Origin: JBLKSS01 sp047607725
GTDB taxonomy: Bacteria > Pseudomonadota > Gammaproteobacteria > Enterobacterales > Enterobacteriaceae
Direction: 5' to 3'
DNA length: 45,232 bases
Assembly (NCBI RefSeq): GCF_047607725.1
Contig: NZ_JBLKSS010000121.1
Coordinates: 1 to 45,232 of the forward strand
Every line of letters begins with the position of its first letter. The first letter of the stretch is position 1. The notes beneath the pieces are model-generated. The model was not told the origin of the DNA. It did no database searches and saw only the letters and a program-made list of their open reading frames with translations. Position numbers and translations under genes: made by a program. Of the stretch, positions 20,910-30,663 are shown in pieces.

Positions 20910-22266
20910 TGCTATTTTCCGTCCATTCATCCAGCCACATCGCTACAAGATTGCCAAAGGTGGACGGGGAAGCGGTAAATCATGGGCCATCGCACGACTA
21001 CTAGTAGAGATAGCGCGACGAGGCACTTATCGCTTTCTTTGCGCTCGTGAGTTCCAAGCCAGTATGGCCGATTCTGTTATCCAGTTGATTGCAGACACTA
21101 TCCAGCGCGAAGGGTATCTGAAGGAGTTTGAGATTCACAAAGCGTATATCCGCCATCTTGCCACCGATAGCCTGTTTATGTTTTACGGTATAAAAAATAA
21201 CGTTACCAAAATTAAATCGCTGGAAGGCATTGATATTGCGTGGGTGGAAGAAGCTGAAGCGGTGACCAAGGAGAGCTGGGATATTCTTATCCCCACTATC
21301 CGCAAACCGGGCAGTGAAATCTGGGTTAGCTTTAACCCGAAGAATATCCTCGACGACACCTATCAACGGTTTGTTGTCAATCCACCGGATGATATCTGCC
21401 TGCTGACGGTGAATTACACCGATAATCCCCATTTTCCTGACGTACTCCGCCTGGAAATGGAGGAGTGTAAGCGCAAGGATTACGACCTGTATTTGCACAT
21501 CTGGGAAGGGGAGCCGGTCGCGGACAGCGACCTGGCGATTATCAAGCCGTTGTGGATTGCTGCGGCCGTCGATGCGCATATGACGCTGGGATTTGAGCCA
21601 GCGGGTAAAAAACGTATTGGTTTTGACGTCGCAGACGAGGGTGAGGATAGCAATGCGTTGATATTGTCCCACGGTTCAGTCGTTATGCATCTGGAGACGT
21701 GGAATAAAGGCGATGTTATTCAATCAGCAGACAGAGTGAAAAATTACGCTGAAAGCGTCATCGCTGATGAAATTATCTTTGACTCTATCGGCGTAGGGAC
21801 GGGTGTGAAAGCACATTTGCGGCGAGTGAGTCGTATTACCGCGTCTGGCTTCAATGCCGGGGGGGCCGTTTTTAAACCTGATGCAAAATATGTTGATGGA
21901 AAAACCAACAAAGATATGTTTGCAAACCTCAAGGCACAGGCGTGGTGGGGCGTTCGGGAACGATTCTATAACACCTGGCGGGCCGTGGAGCATGTAAAGC
22001 ACCATCCCGACGATAGCGATTTTGTCAAAGGGCTGAGAGACGACCAACTCATTAGTCTTTCATCCTGTCTTTCATCACTTGACTATCTCAAGGCGGAATT
22101 GTCGCGCCCCTGGGTTGACTACGACAACAACGGCAGGGTCAAGGTGGAAAGTAAAAAGGACATGAAAAAACGCGGCATACCGTCCCCCAATCGGGCTGAC
22201 GCTCTGATTATGGCCTTTGCGCCAACGTATAAACCTTTCCACATTCCTGATGAGGCCTTTTACTGA
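20893..22266 (+). CDS. terL: Terminase large subunit
   Basis: 457 residues. ATPase domain with Walker A GGRGSGKS (23-30) and Walker B IDIAWVEEAEAV; an RNase H-like nuclease domain with the first acid in RIGFDVADEGEDSNA and later acids near EIIFDSIGVG and RADALIMAFA. It cuts concatemers and drives DNA into the prohead. The final peptide KPFHIPDEAFY is nearly repeated at the end of the small protein at 8619-8810. Confidence 0.95.
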   Translation: MMTNLNAIFRPFIQPHRYKIAKGGRGSGKSWAIARLLVEIARRGTYRFLCAREFQASMADSVIQLIADTIQREGYLKEFEIHKAYIRHLATDSLFMFYGIKNNVTKIKSLEGIDIAWVEEAEAVTKESWDILIPTIRKPGSEIWVSFNPKNILDDTYQRFVVNPPDDICLLTVNYTDNPHFPDVLRLEMEECKRKDYDLYLHIWEGEPVADSDLAIIKPLWIAAAVDAHMTLGFEPAGKKRIGFDVADEGEDSNALILSHGSVVMHLETWNKGDVIQSADRVKNYAESVIADEIIFDSIGVGTGVKAHLRRVSRITASGFNAGGAVFKPDAKYVDGKTNKDMFANLKAQAWWGVRERFYNTWRAVEHVKHHPDDSDFVKGLRDDQLISLSSCLSSLDYLKAELSRPWVDYDNNGRVKVESKKDMKKRGIPSPNRADALIMAFAPTYKPFHIPDEAFY

Positions 22267-23684
22267 TGGGCAGACGCGATAAAAAACGCGTGACAGCGGA
22301 TGCGCCTGTTTCGCCGAAAAAACCGTTTTCTATCCCGCTGTCGGCGTTGAATACAGGAAATGATGCCAGGGTGGCGGCGTTTGAGCCCTACAAGCCGCCG
22401 GAGGGTGTCATTCCCGCAGAGCAACGCGACAGCGCGCTGGCAATGGACAGTACGCCTTATGAGACGTTAAACAGCTATAGCATGGGCTTTCAGTATGGTG
22501 GCTTCCGGGGCTATCCGTATCTTGCCATGTTGTCGCAAGCCCCGGAATACGCCAATGTCCACGCGGTCTTTGCCGATGAAATCACCCGGACAGGGATAAA
22601 AATCACCAGCAGTGCCGATGAGCCCGCGCTGGTTGAGCACATGGAAGACTTGTTAATCAAGTATGGCGTTAAGGACATCGTGCATCATGCCGTCTTCCAT
22701 GACTCTCTGTTTGGAGTGGCGCATATCTATATTGATACCGGTGCGGATGACCATGAAAAGCAGAACCCGCTGTTCAAAGATCCGCGCAAGGTGAACGGCA
22801 AGTTGAAAGGGTTTCGTCTGGTTGAGCCGGTCTGGATGTACCCAGCGATGTACAATGCCAATGATCCGCTCGCCGATAATTACTATCGCCCGGATGCGTG
22901 GTTTGTTATGGGTAAAACGGTGCATGCCTCGCGTTTTATTGACCTGGTCTCGCGTCCCGTGTCGCAAATCCTCAAACCGTCTTACAACTTTGGAGGCCTG
23001 TCACTGACGCAGCTCATGGAGCCTTACGTCAATGCATGGGCGCAAATCCGCCAGGAAATTCCCAAGATCATCAAGGCGTTCACGTTATCTGGCCTGAAAA
23101 CAGATATGGACGCCAGAATGCAAAATCCTGCTGAATTCAAACGCCGTATTGACCTGATGGCCGAGTATCGCAACAACCGTGGCGTGCTGGCGCTTGACAA
23201 AGAAGAGGAGTTTTTCCAGGTCAATACTCCCATGACCGATCTGGAAAAACTGGCCACCAATTACCAGGAGCAGTTGTGTATCCCCTCGCGGATGCCGGTG
23301 ATTAAGCTGTTGGGCAATTTGCCCCCCGGGCTCAGCTCGAGTGGTCAGGGTGAGATCGATGTCTGGCATGAAACCGTGGCGGGGATCCAGGAGCGGGACG
23401 TTAGACCACTGATTAAAGCGATGCTGGATTACATTATGCTCGCTGAGTTGGGGGAAATTCGTGAAGAAATTGATTTCGAGTTTAATCCCCTGGAAGAGAT
23501 GAGTGATATTGAGCTGGCTGATGTACGTCTGAAAAACGCGCAGGCACTCAGTACGTTGCAAATCGCCGGTACCATTGATACGGCAGACGGTCACCAGTGG
23601 TTGATGAATGACCTGCATTCCGGCTTCGGCTTCCTGAAGGACACGGAACATGAACAAGAGGAAGAATACGAAGAAGACGCTTGA
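22266..23684 (+). CDS. Portal protein (DUF1073/Phage_portal_3)
   Basis: 472 residues. Conserved parts are NSYSMGFQYGGFRGYPYLAM, FADEITRTGIKITS and PVIKLLGNLPPGLSSSGQG, as in the portal family of ZF40-like and related phages. It forms the dodecameric channel at one head vertex. ATG overlaps the TerL stop; an acidic tail (EHEQEEEYEEDA) ends it. Confidence 0.92.
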   Translation: MGRRDKKRVTADAPVSPKKPFSIPLSALNTGNDARVAAFEPYKPPEGVIPAEQRDSALAMDSTPYETLNSYSMGFQYGGFRGYPYLAMLSQAPEYANVHAVFADEITRTGIKITSSADEPALVEHMEDLLIKYGVKDIVHHAVFHDSLFGVAHIYIDTGADDHEKQNPLFKDPRKVNGKLKGFRLVEPVWMYPAMYNANDPLADNYYRPDAWFVMGKTVHASRFIDLVSRPVSQILKPSYNFGGLSLTQLMEPYVNAWAQIRQEIPKIIKAFTLSGLKTDMDARMQNPAEFKRRIDLMAEYRNNRGVLALDKEEEFFQVNTPMTDLEKLATNYQEQLCIPSRMPVIKLLGNLPPGLSSSGQGEIDVWHETVAGIQERDVRPLIKAMLDYIMLAELGEIREEIDFEFNPLEEMSDIELADVRLKNAQALSTLQIAGTIDTADGHQWLMNDLHSGFGFLKDTEHEQEEEYEEDA

Positions 23685-24435
23685 TCCGGTTCTGCCCAAT
23701 GCCAGCATTACGTGCTGGTATGAGCGGACGCTGCGCCGCGATATCAGGGCGATGTCTCGTGAGGTGATAACGGCTATCCAGTCGGTTTTTAACGAGACGG
23801 GGATGGCAAACGATGCCAGCCCGGCGGCGCATTTTAGAACGTTGCTGCGCCAGCTCACCACGCGTTGGGGACGGCGCTTCAATCGATTATCGCAAGAGAT
23901 AGCAAAGACCTTTTATGCACGTACACAAGGTCATACTGACCGGGCCCTGATAGTGCAGCTCAAGGCGATGGGCTTTGCCCTTGATTTCAACATGACCGCC
24001 GAGATGCACAATGCCTCAACCGCGATCATCGCCGAGAATGTCTCGCTGATAAAATCGATACCGCAGAACTATTTCACACAGATTGAGTCACTAGTGATGC
24101 AGTCAGTAGCACGCGGCAGCGATTTGGGTACCCTGACGCAGCAGTTAACCGAGCAATACCGCGTCACGGCGCGTCGGGCGCAGCTGATTGCACGAGACCA
24201 GACCCGCAAGGCCAATGCGACGCTGGCGGTTATCCGGCAACGTTCGCTGGGGATAACCAGGGGTATCTGGCAGCACACTGGTGCCGGTCAACATCCCAGG
24301 GCTGACCATGTGGCCGCCAGTGGCCGCGAGTTTGACCTCGCCAAAGGGTGTCTGATTAGCGGCGAATATCTTTTTCCCGGACAAAAAATTAACTGTGGCT
24401 GCATCTGGCGGCCCGTTCTCCCGTTTCAGGATTAA
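23650..24435 (+). CDS. Head morphogenesis protein (Mu gpF-like)
   Basis: 261 residues. The C-terminal half holds the Phage_Mu_F pattern: LIARDQTRKANATLAVIRQR, GIWQHTGAGQHPRADHVA and CLISGEYLFPGQKINCGCIW. It is a minor head protein needed for assembly near the portal. Overlaps the portal end by 35 bases, the usual arrangement. Confidence 0.9.
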   Translation: MNKRKNTKKTLDPVLPNASITCWYERTLRRDIRAMSREVITAIQSVFNETGMANDASPAAHFRTLLRQLTTRWGRRFNRLSQEIAKTFYARTQGHTDRALIVQLKAMGFALDFNMTAEMHNASTAIIAENVSLIKSIPQNYFTQIESLVMQSVARGSDLGTLTQQLTEQYRVTARRAQLIARDQTRKANATLAVIRQRSLGITRGIWQHTGAGQHPRADHVAASGREFDLAKGCLISGEYLFPGQKINCGCIWRPVLPFQD

Positions 24436-24438
24436 TCC

Positions 24439-25542
24439 ATGCCAATCAGAAATGAACGCCTTGCGATGGACTCCGCCCGCGAGGTGGACCGGTTCGGCAA
24501 GATGTTTGTGCGCGACAATCGCATCAGCAAGGCCACCATCAACGACTATTACGGGGAGGAAATCCCCGGCCATGAAAAACTTGGACTGCAAAAAAAGCGG
24601 CTCTATCGCCTTTTACGGGCCCCCGAGGAGCTTGAGCAGTCCACCGCCAGTTTTCGCGGTATTCCCGTGCTGCTGGGGCATCCCGAGAACAATAACACCC
24701 GGCCACTGGCTGAATTGGCGGTCGGCGCGGTGATGAACGATGTGCGCTATGAACATCCTTACCTGGTGGCCTCTATTGTGGTCTGGGATGCGGGTGCATA
24801 GGCCGGTATCGAAACCGATATCCAGCGCGAACTCTCCCCGTCATACAAGTACACGGCGGATATGACACCGGGTGAGTTTGAAGGTGAAAACTATGATGGG
24901 GTGATGCGCGATATTCACGCTTATCACCTCGCCATCGTACCGGACGGGCGCACGGGCCCGGATATTCTCGTCAATGACGCAAAACCAGAGGGTTTACCCA
25001 TGTCAGAAGAAAAAGACACCTCGGCGCAGGATGATGTGCTCGCGGGTCTCAAGGAGCGCTTGCCAAACGCAAGCGATGAAGAATTACAGTCGGTTTCTGA
25101 GTTTATGGCTAAGCGCGCCGCAAAAGCCAATGACGAAGAGCAAGACAAAAAAGCCGATGATGAAGAGGACAAAAACGAAAAAGCGGATGACCAGGAGGAC
25201 GATAAAAAAGCCAACGATGCGCGACCGCTGACCGCCAATGATGCGGCGATTATCGCCCGTCAGGCAACCGAACAGGGCCGTAAGGCGGCCTGGACGGACT
25301 TTATGGCGTTACGTCAGGCCGAGCGCGACTGTGCCTCCCTGATTGGTGAAGTCGCCTGTGATTCGGCCGAAGACGTGTACCGACTGGCGCTGGCGCAAGA
25401 AGGTATCGACACCCAAGGTGTTCACCCTTCCGCGTTGCCAAAAATGGTTGAAGTGCTGAAATCCCGGCCCTCACAACCGCCCACCGTGGCGATGGATGCC
25501 CATTCCGTTAACCGCGTAGACAGCTTCTTTGGAGGTCAATAA
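24439..25542 (+). pseudogene. DUF2213 head protein (probable protease/scaffold) interrupted by an in-frame TAG
   Basis: A 367-codon frame with one TAG at 24799-24801. Before it is the DUF2213 start (RLYRLLRAPEELEQ, GIPVLLGHPENNNTRP, ASIVVWDAGA). After it the same frame goes on with AGIETDIQRELSPSYKYTAD and FEGENYDGVMRDIHAYHLAI, then a long acidic Lys/Glu/Asp-rich coil (about 205-255), the form of a scaffold. DUF2213 proteins are thought to process the prohead. A downstream GTG or ATG could give a scaffold-only fragment. Confidence 0.85.
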
Positions 25543-26024
25543 TGGCATTTCAACAAAACGTCGAGCTGTATCCTGCTCCTGGGCGTGAAGGGGCGTTTGC
25601 CTCCTGTAATGATGCTTTCGCCGTACCGCCGCCGGCTGACGGGTTTCGGGCGGGGAAAAATGGCCTGAACATGGCTCGTTTCGCCTGGCGCGACACCACC
25701 AGTGATGTGCTTCTTAACAATACCGGCACCGGTAAACCGCTTGGCTTTGTTGGTAATGAGATGACCGGCATCATCGGCCTATTTGACGCGACCACCATGA
25801 AAATCAGTGCCGGTACCCACGTCTCCGTGTACATGACCGGGGATTTTTGGGCAAAAGCCGCGACTACCGCCGCCATTGGGCAGAAAGTATTTGCCGTACT
25901 GGCCGATGGCACCCTGAAAACCGGGGAGGCAGATGCCACCGTTGACGGTGCACTGGAAACCCCCTTCGTGGTCATGACCGCCGCTGCTGTCGGTGAAATA
26001 TTCAAAATGTCGAGCTGGAGCTAA
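25542..26024 (+). CDS. Capsid cement or decoration protein
   Basis: 160 residues, start MAFQQNVELYPAPGREGAFA, beta-rich with AGTHVSVYMTGDFWAKAATT. It matches the structural-cement proteins placed between DUF2213 and the DUF2184 capsid gene in this phage group. It would stabilise the capsid lattice from outside. Start overlaps the previous stop by one base. Confidence 0.75.
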   Translation: MAFQQNVELYPAPGREGAFASCNDAFAVPPPADGFRAGKNGLNMARFAWRDTTSDVLLNNTGTGKPLGFVGNEMTGIIGLFDATTMKISAGTHVSVYMTGDFWAKAATTAAIGQKVFAVLADGTLKTGEADATVDGALETPFVVMTAAAVGEIFKMSSWS

Positions 26025-26026
26025 CC

Positions 26027-27058
26027 ATGTCAGGACTTACTCAACAGGATTTTCATGCGGTGATGAACCGCGCCAAGGCCGGTGGTGTGACACTGCCGGC
26101 GTCCGTCAGTCGCCTCTATCTGGCCAATGACGCGCAGCCGTTGCCTTCTACCGTCACCAACGGCGGTATTCCTGCTATCGTTGCCGGCGGCATTGATCCG
26201 ACCATACTGAAAACCATTTTCGCACCAACGCGCGCGGCTGAAATTTACGGGGAACGCAAGCTGGGGGCCTGGGAGCTGGATTACCATCTGATTGGCCGCT
26301 CGGAATACTCAGGCGAGACCGTGTCTTATGGCGATTACAATAATAACGGCGCGAACCAGGTCAATATCCAATGGGAGAATATCCGCCAGTATCGTTACCA
26401 GAGCATGATCACCTATGGCGATCTGGAAGTGAAGCGTTACGGTTTGGCACTGGTCAATTATGTGGCTGAAAAGCAGAATGCCATTGCCAACACATTGAAT
26501 ATCGTGCGCAACAAGTTCGCTTTCTACGGCGTTTCAGGCGTGAACCACGGGGCGCTGAATGATCCGTCCCTGCCCACGCCGATTACTCCCGTGGCGAATG
26601 CCAGTAAGAAAACGCAGTGGAAAGATAAAACCATCCAGGAGCGCTACAACGATATTCTGGCGCTGTACGGCGATCTGGTCGGTCGCACTCACGGTGCCGT
26701 CGGAGATGGGGTAGATATGGCCTCGCCGTTAAAACTGGTGCTTTCTAACCAGGCGTCCGTCTACCTGAAAAGCGCTAATGAAAGCTTCAACACCTCGCTG
26801 GAAGACATGATTAAGAAAGCCTTCCCGAATCTGGTGATTGAAACCGCGCCGCAGTTCAGTACCGATGCCGGTGAACTGATGCAGATGTTCCTGTCGGAAT
26901 GGGGTGGCCAGCCGTCATGCTATGTGGCCTTCTCGGAAAAATACCGCGCGCATCCGGTTATCACCCAGCCGTCAAGCTGGGAGCAGAAAGTGTCCGCCGG
27001 AACCTTTGGTACCGTCATTACACAGCCGATGCTGTTTGCTCAAATGTTGGGGATTTAA
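26027..27058 (+). CDS. Major capsid protein (DUF2184)
   Basis: 343 residues, HK97-fold family DUF2184. Features include GGIDPTILKTIFAPTRAAEI, YGERKLGAWELDYHLIGRSE, a central NKFAFYGVSGVNHGALNDPS and the end TVITQPMLFAQMLGI. It forms the icosahedral shell. No long N-terminal delta domain is seen, which fits a separate scaffold in the DUF2213 protein. Confidence 0.9.
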   Translation: MSGLTQQDFHAVMNRAKAGGVTLPASVSRLYLANDAQPLPSTVTNGGIPAIVAGGIDPTILKTIFAPTRAAEIYGERKLGAWELDYHLIGRSEYSGETVSYGDYNNNGANQVNIQWENIRQYRYQSMITYGDLEVKRYGLALVNYVAEKQNAIANTLNIVRNKFAFYGVSGVNHGALNDPSLPTPITPVANASKKTQWKDKTIQERYNDILALYGDLVGRTHGAVGDGVDMASPLKLVLSNQASVYLKSANESFNTSLEDMIKKAFPNLVIETAPQFSTDAGELMQMFLSEWGGQPSCYVAFSEKYRAHPVITQPSSWEQKVSAGTFGTVITQPMLFAQMLGI

Positions 27059-27060
27059 TC

Positions 27061-27420
27061 ATGGCACAAAAAATCATTGTGGGATGCCGCCTGCCACACG
27101 GTCTTAGCATCACGGTTGATGGCGTCCGCGTGACCTTTAGCGGTGCCAGTCGCGGCATTAAATCTGAAGAGGGGGTGTTTACGCCCTTCGGTGTGAATGG
27201 CTGTGGTATTACCCGTGATGTCGATGGCGAGTGGTTCGACACATTTTTGGGGCTTTACGCCGACGCGCCTTATGTCCAGAAGGGATTGATTTTTCAAATC
27301 AAGTCCGAAAACGCCATTCATGACACCACCCGTGAACGCAAAGGGGTAAAAACCGGCATGGAGCAGGTGGGGCCGAAAGACGGCGATGGTAAAGGTGCTG
27401 TCGTCACGGAGCGCGTGTAA
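27061..27420 (+). CDS. Hypothetical head protein
   Basis: 119 residues from ATG 27061 (MAQKIIVGCRLPHGLSITVD), directly after the capsid stop; longer in-frame starts lie inside the capsid gene. Beta-rich, ending GDGKGAVVTERV. Conserved at this position in related phages as an unnamed virion-module protein. Confidence 0.7.
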   Translation: MAQKIIVGCRLPHGLSITVDGVRVTFSGASRGIKSEEGVFTPFGVNGCGITRDVDGEWFDTFLGLYADAPYVQKGLIFQIKSENAIHDTTRERKGVKTGMEQVGPKDGDGKGAVVTERV

Positions 27421-27843
27421 ATGGCGGCGGTCACGCTTGATATCCCCCGATTTCGGGCGTGGTATCCGCGCTTTGGCAACGTTACCAATGATGCCCTGGA
27501 ACACCTTTTTGAGCTGGCCTGTATGGGGTTTGATAACAGCGATTTTTCGCTCGAATCAAACCTCGATAAACGCGAGCGCCTGCCGTATTTGCTGCTGGCC
27601 CACCTAGCCTATGGCCGCTATGGTGACGCGGACGGTCATGGTGGTGAGGGGGCTGTGGGACGTATCGGCAGCGCCAGCGAAGGCAGCGTCAGCGTCTCTT
27701 TTGATATTGGCGCTGGACTGCCCTTTGACGCCGTCTGGTATATGCAGAGCGAATATGGGCAACTCTTCTGGCAGCTGACCAAACCCTACCGGCTGTTTGC
27801 CTATTTCCCCGGCGAAACAGGAGGGGCACGTTGCGTAAGATGA
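27421..27843 (+). CDS. DUF4054 head-tail connector protein
   Basis: 140 residues. IPRFRAWYPRFGNVTNDALE and the helix pattern YLLLAHLAYGRYG are typical of DUF4054, an adaptor-like helical protein under the portal. Acts in head completion. Starts right at the previous stop. Confidence 0.8.
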   Translation: MAAVTLDIPRFRAWYPRFGNVTNDALEHLFELACMGFDNSDFSLESNLDKRERLPYLLLAHLAYGRYGDADGHGGEGAVGRIGSASEGSVSVSFDIGAGLPFDAVWYMQSEYGQLFWQLTKPYRLFAYFPGETGGARCVR

Positions 27844-28295
27844 AAGCCCTTCTTGACGCGCAGGAGAAGCAGCTTCAGTCACGCAGACTGAAAGTGGGCT
27901 TTGCCTCAGGCGCAACCTACCCTGATGGCACGTCGGTGCCGGTGGTGGCTTATACGAATGAGGTAGGACGACCGGAGAAAAGGCAGCCTCCACGCCCTTT
28001 TTTTCGTATTGCCATCGCTGAACATCAGGCGGACTGGGTGCGTACCTGTACTCGGGCGTTACGTGCCGGCGTAGACACCGATACAGCATTAAATCTGGTG
28101 GGCGAGCAGGCGGTTGCGGATGTGCAGGCCTCAATTCTGGCGCTGTCATCCCCACCATTGGCACAGAAGACCCTTTACCGGAGACGCACGCGACAAGCGC
28201 CGCCCAAAAACCTTAACGATGATCCTCTGGTTGATACACGTGTGATGTTAAACAGCGTCACGCACTGGGTAGGAGGCGAGGATGAACCTGCATAA
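27840..28295 (+). CDS. Head-tail joining protein (HK97 gp10-like)
   Basis: 151 residues from ATG 27840, overlapping the previous stop as ATGA. LKVGFASGATYPDGTSVPVV, AYTNEVG and PPRPFFRIAIAEHQADWV are the conserved core of gp10-type connector or neck proteins in contractile-tail phages. Role inferred from this core and position. Confidence 0.65.
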   Translation: MKALLDAQEKQLQSRRLKVGFASGATYPDGTSVPVVAYTNEVGRPEKRQPPRPFFRIAIAEHQADWVRTCTRALRAGVDTDTALNLVGEQAVADVQASILALSSPPLAQKTLYRRRTRQAPPKNLNDDPLVDTRVMLNSVTHWVGGEDEPA

Positions 28296-28671
28296 GCTGG
28301 CCAGCCGGGCGATTGGCCGCGTCAATCCGTTTATTGAGGCGCGCGTACGTCGCGCGTCCGGGTGGACGGCATCACCCGGTGCCAGGCAGAAACCCCAATA
28401 CCAGCCAGATCAGCGCGTCTCTATCCAGTTTCAGCCATTATCATCCGACGATCTGCAGCATGTTGACGGCCTGAATCTTCAGGGGATAGTGAAGTCCATT
28501 TACGTTGACGGCAATTTTTATGGGGCAGTACGCCGTGAGCAAATAGGCGGCGATCTGTTTCTTGTCAATGGCGAGACCTGGCTGGTTGAACAGGCAATAG
28601 AGCTGTGGCCGGACTGGTGCCGGCTCCTGGTCAGGAGGCAGGATGATGCAAGTGACCTTAACGCTGGATGA
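28282..28671 (+). CDS. Head completion/neck protein of unknown family
   Basis: 129 residues. The SIQFQPLSSDDLQHVDGLNL and GGDLFLVNGETWLVEQAIEL segments recur in connector proteins at this position. Overlaps neighbours on both sides, which supports co-assembly. Exact role not known. Confidence 0.6.
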   Translation: MNLHKLASRAIGRVNPFIEARVRRASGWTASPGARQKPQYQPDQRVSIQFQPLSSDDLQHVDGLNLQGIVKSIYVDGNFYGAVRREQIGGDLFLVNGETWLVEQAIELWPDWCRLLVRRQDDASDLNAG

Positions 28672-29176
28672 TATCCTTGATGTGCTTCAGGCATTTCTGG
28701 TCGGCAACATCGGGATCGGTGAAGTCTGGTCGTCACAGGTTAACCGGGTCCCCATGCCCCATGGCGATGTCGCTATCATGACGCCGTTGTTCTTCAAGCG
28801 GCTAGGGACCACCTGGGCGACGAACCAGGATACCGGTAATACCGACAGCAGCACGGTGACGAAACACGTGCTACGCACCCTTGATGTTCAAATTGACCTT
28901 TACGGCCGTCATGCTGCTGAAAACGCGGTGATGCTGGAGACGCTGTTTCGTGATGGGTACGCCGTGGACGCTATCCATGCCCTTCATCCGGCCATAACGC
29001 CATTGTATGCCAGTGACGTTCATCAGAATGTGTTTAATACCGATGCACACCAGTACCTTGAGCGCTACATCGTCACCCTGACGATGCAGACCCAGATTGA
29101 CATTATCATTCCGCAGGCGTTTTTTGACTGGGCGGCGGTATCGCCTTATCAGGCAGACCAAGAGACTTTAGCATGA
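28643..29176 (+). CDS. Neck terminator protein (gp12-like, LIC_12616 family)
   Basis: 177 residues. The VLRTLDVQIDLYGRHAAENA and MLETLFRDGYAVD segments and FDWAAVSPYQADQET near the end fit the phage neck terminator family that caps the tail tube. It precedes the sheath gene, the usual order. The start follows GTCAGGAGGC. Confidence 0.7.
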   Translation: MMQVTLTLDDILDVLQAFLVGNIGIGEVWSSQVNRVPMPHGDVAIMTPLFFKRLGTTWATNQDTGNTDSSTVTKHVLRTLDVQIDLYGRHAAENAVMLETLFRDGYAVDAIHALHPAITPLYASDVHQNVFNTDAHQYLERYIVTLTMQTQIDIIIPQAFFDWAAVSPYQADQETLA

Positions 29177-30654
29177 TCCCCTTACAACGCGATTTTTCTA
29201 TTACCCCGGGCGTCATCAGTGCGGCAGGCACGGCGCTGGATATGACGGGCTTGTTGCTGACCGGCAATGACCTAGCCCCAACCGGTAGCGTACAGGCGTT
29301 TTCCACGCAGGCCGCCGTGGGTGACTATTTTGGCGCGGCGTCGGACGAATACACGGCAGCCGGACTCTATTTTAACGGTTACGACAACGCCACAACACGG
29401 GCGAGTACGCTACTGATAGGCCGCTTTGTGACTGACGAGGCCGGTGCGTCGGCCTGGTTGGTCTCGGGCAGTTTCAAGGGCCAGCCCGTGACGGCATTGC
29501 AAGCGGTGAGCGGTAAGCTCAAGCTGACGGTTGACGGCCAATCCGTGACCAGCAGTGATATCAATCTGAGTGCAGTGACCAGCTATGATGCGGCCGCCGC
29601 CGCCCTTGAAACGGCGATAGGCAACAAGGTGTCAGTCAAATGGTTATCGGTCCAGCAGCGTTTTCGCGTCAGCAGTGTAAAAGCGGGCGCAGACAGCACG
29701 ATAATCTTTGCATCGGGGAGTGCTGCCGCGGCACTGAAATTGACCGCTGACAGCGGTGCAGCGTTGTCTCAGGGCGCTGCCCCCTCAGTGGTTGCCGACA
29801 CGATGGATACCTTGACTCGAGCGCATCAGAACTGGGTATTGTTTACTACGCTGTTTGCGCCGACCACAGCACAAAGCCTGGCGTTTGCTGCCTGGGCGAC
29901 GCAGCAGAACTACCGTTTTGGCTATATCGCCTGGGATAATACTTCGGCGGGAACGATAGCCAATAACCCCGACTGTCTGGCGCATCAGATAATGACGGTG
30001 AACGGCTATCAAAACGTTGCCATGATGTACGGCGATTACCGCTATGCCATGACGGCGCTGGCGTATGCGGGCTCACTGAATTTTGACGCCACCAATGGCC
30101 GCGTCTCCTATAAATTCCGCGCGTTCTCGGGTCTACCTGCGAATGTCACCGATGGCACCCTCGCCGATGCGCTGGCGTCAAACGGTTACACCTATTACGG
30201 TACGTTCGGGGCGAACAATATCGTCTATCACTATGCCTCAGACGGGGCCATCAGTGGTGCGTTTAAATGGCTCGATACCTTTCTGTGCCAGGTGTGGATC
30301 AACGCCAACCTGCTCGGGGCTTTCGCCACTGTTTTCACACAGAACCAATCGTTTCCCTTTAATGAAAAGGGGTATACCGCCTTGCGGGCCTGTGTGATTG
30401 ATGTGGCGCAAAAAGCCCTGAACTTTGGTGCGATCCGCACCGGGATCACGCTGGACGCCTCACAGCGCCAGCAGGTGAATAATGCCGTCGGTAAAGAGAT
30501 TAGTAACACGCTTTATGCTGAGGGATGGTACCTGGCTATCCCGCCACAGAGTGCCACGAACCGCACCGAGCGCAAATTAACCGGGGCAGTCTTTTTCTAT
30601 ACTGACGGTAGCCTTATCCAGCATATCCGCCTCGCCTCTCTCGACGTTATGTAA
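29173..30654 (+). CDS. Tail sheath protein (DUF3383)
   Basis: 493 residues. DUF3383 features are the N-terminal PLQRDFSITPGVISAAGTAL, the long insertion domain, YGDYRYAMTALAYAGSLNF and the C-terminal EGWYLAIPPQSATNRTERKL. It forms the contractile outer sheath around the tube. Defines the virion as a myovirus type. Confidence 0.9.
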   Translation: MIPLQRDFSITPGVISAAGTALDMTGLLLTGNDLAPTGSVQAFSTQAAVGDYFGAASDEYTAAGLYFNGYDNATTRASTLLIGRFVTDEAGASAWLVSGSFKGQPVTALQAVSGKLKLTVDGQSVTSSDINLSAVTSYDAAAAALETAIGNKVSVKWLSVQQRFRVSSVKAGADSTIIFASGSAAAALKLTADSGAALSQGAAPSVVADTMDTLTRAHQNWVLFTTLFAPTTAQSLAFAAWATQQNYRFGYIAWDNTSAGTIANNPDCLAHQIMTVNGYQNVAMMYGDYRYAMTALAYAGSLNFDATNGRVSYKFRAFSGLPANVTDGTLADALASNGYTYYGTFGANNIVYHYASDGAISGAFKWLDTFLCQVWINANLLGAFATVFTQNQSFPFNEKGYTALRACVIDVAQKALNFGAIRTGITLDASQRQQVNNAVGKEISNTLYAEGWYLAIPPQSATNRTERKLTGAVFFYTDGSLIQHIRLASLDVM

Positions 30655-30663
30655 GGATAATTC

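Noticed and set aside
1740..24801. TAG recoding (amber read as Gln or another residue)
   Set aside because: Two in-frame TAGs occur, but several intact genes (DnaB, Dam, the 6498 gene) end with TAG, and rha also has a frameshift, so decay is simpler.
30083..30397. Rightward frame inside the sheath gene
   Set aside because: It is a shifted-frame shadow of DUF3383 with Met/Ser/Pro-rich translation and no ribosome site.
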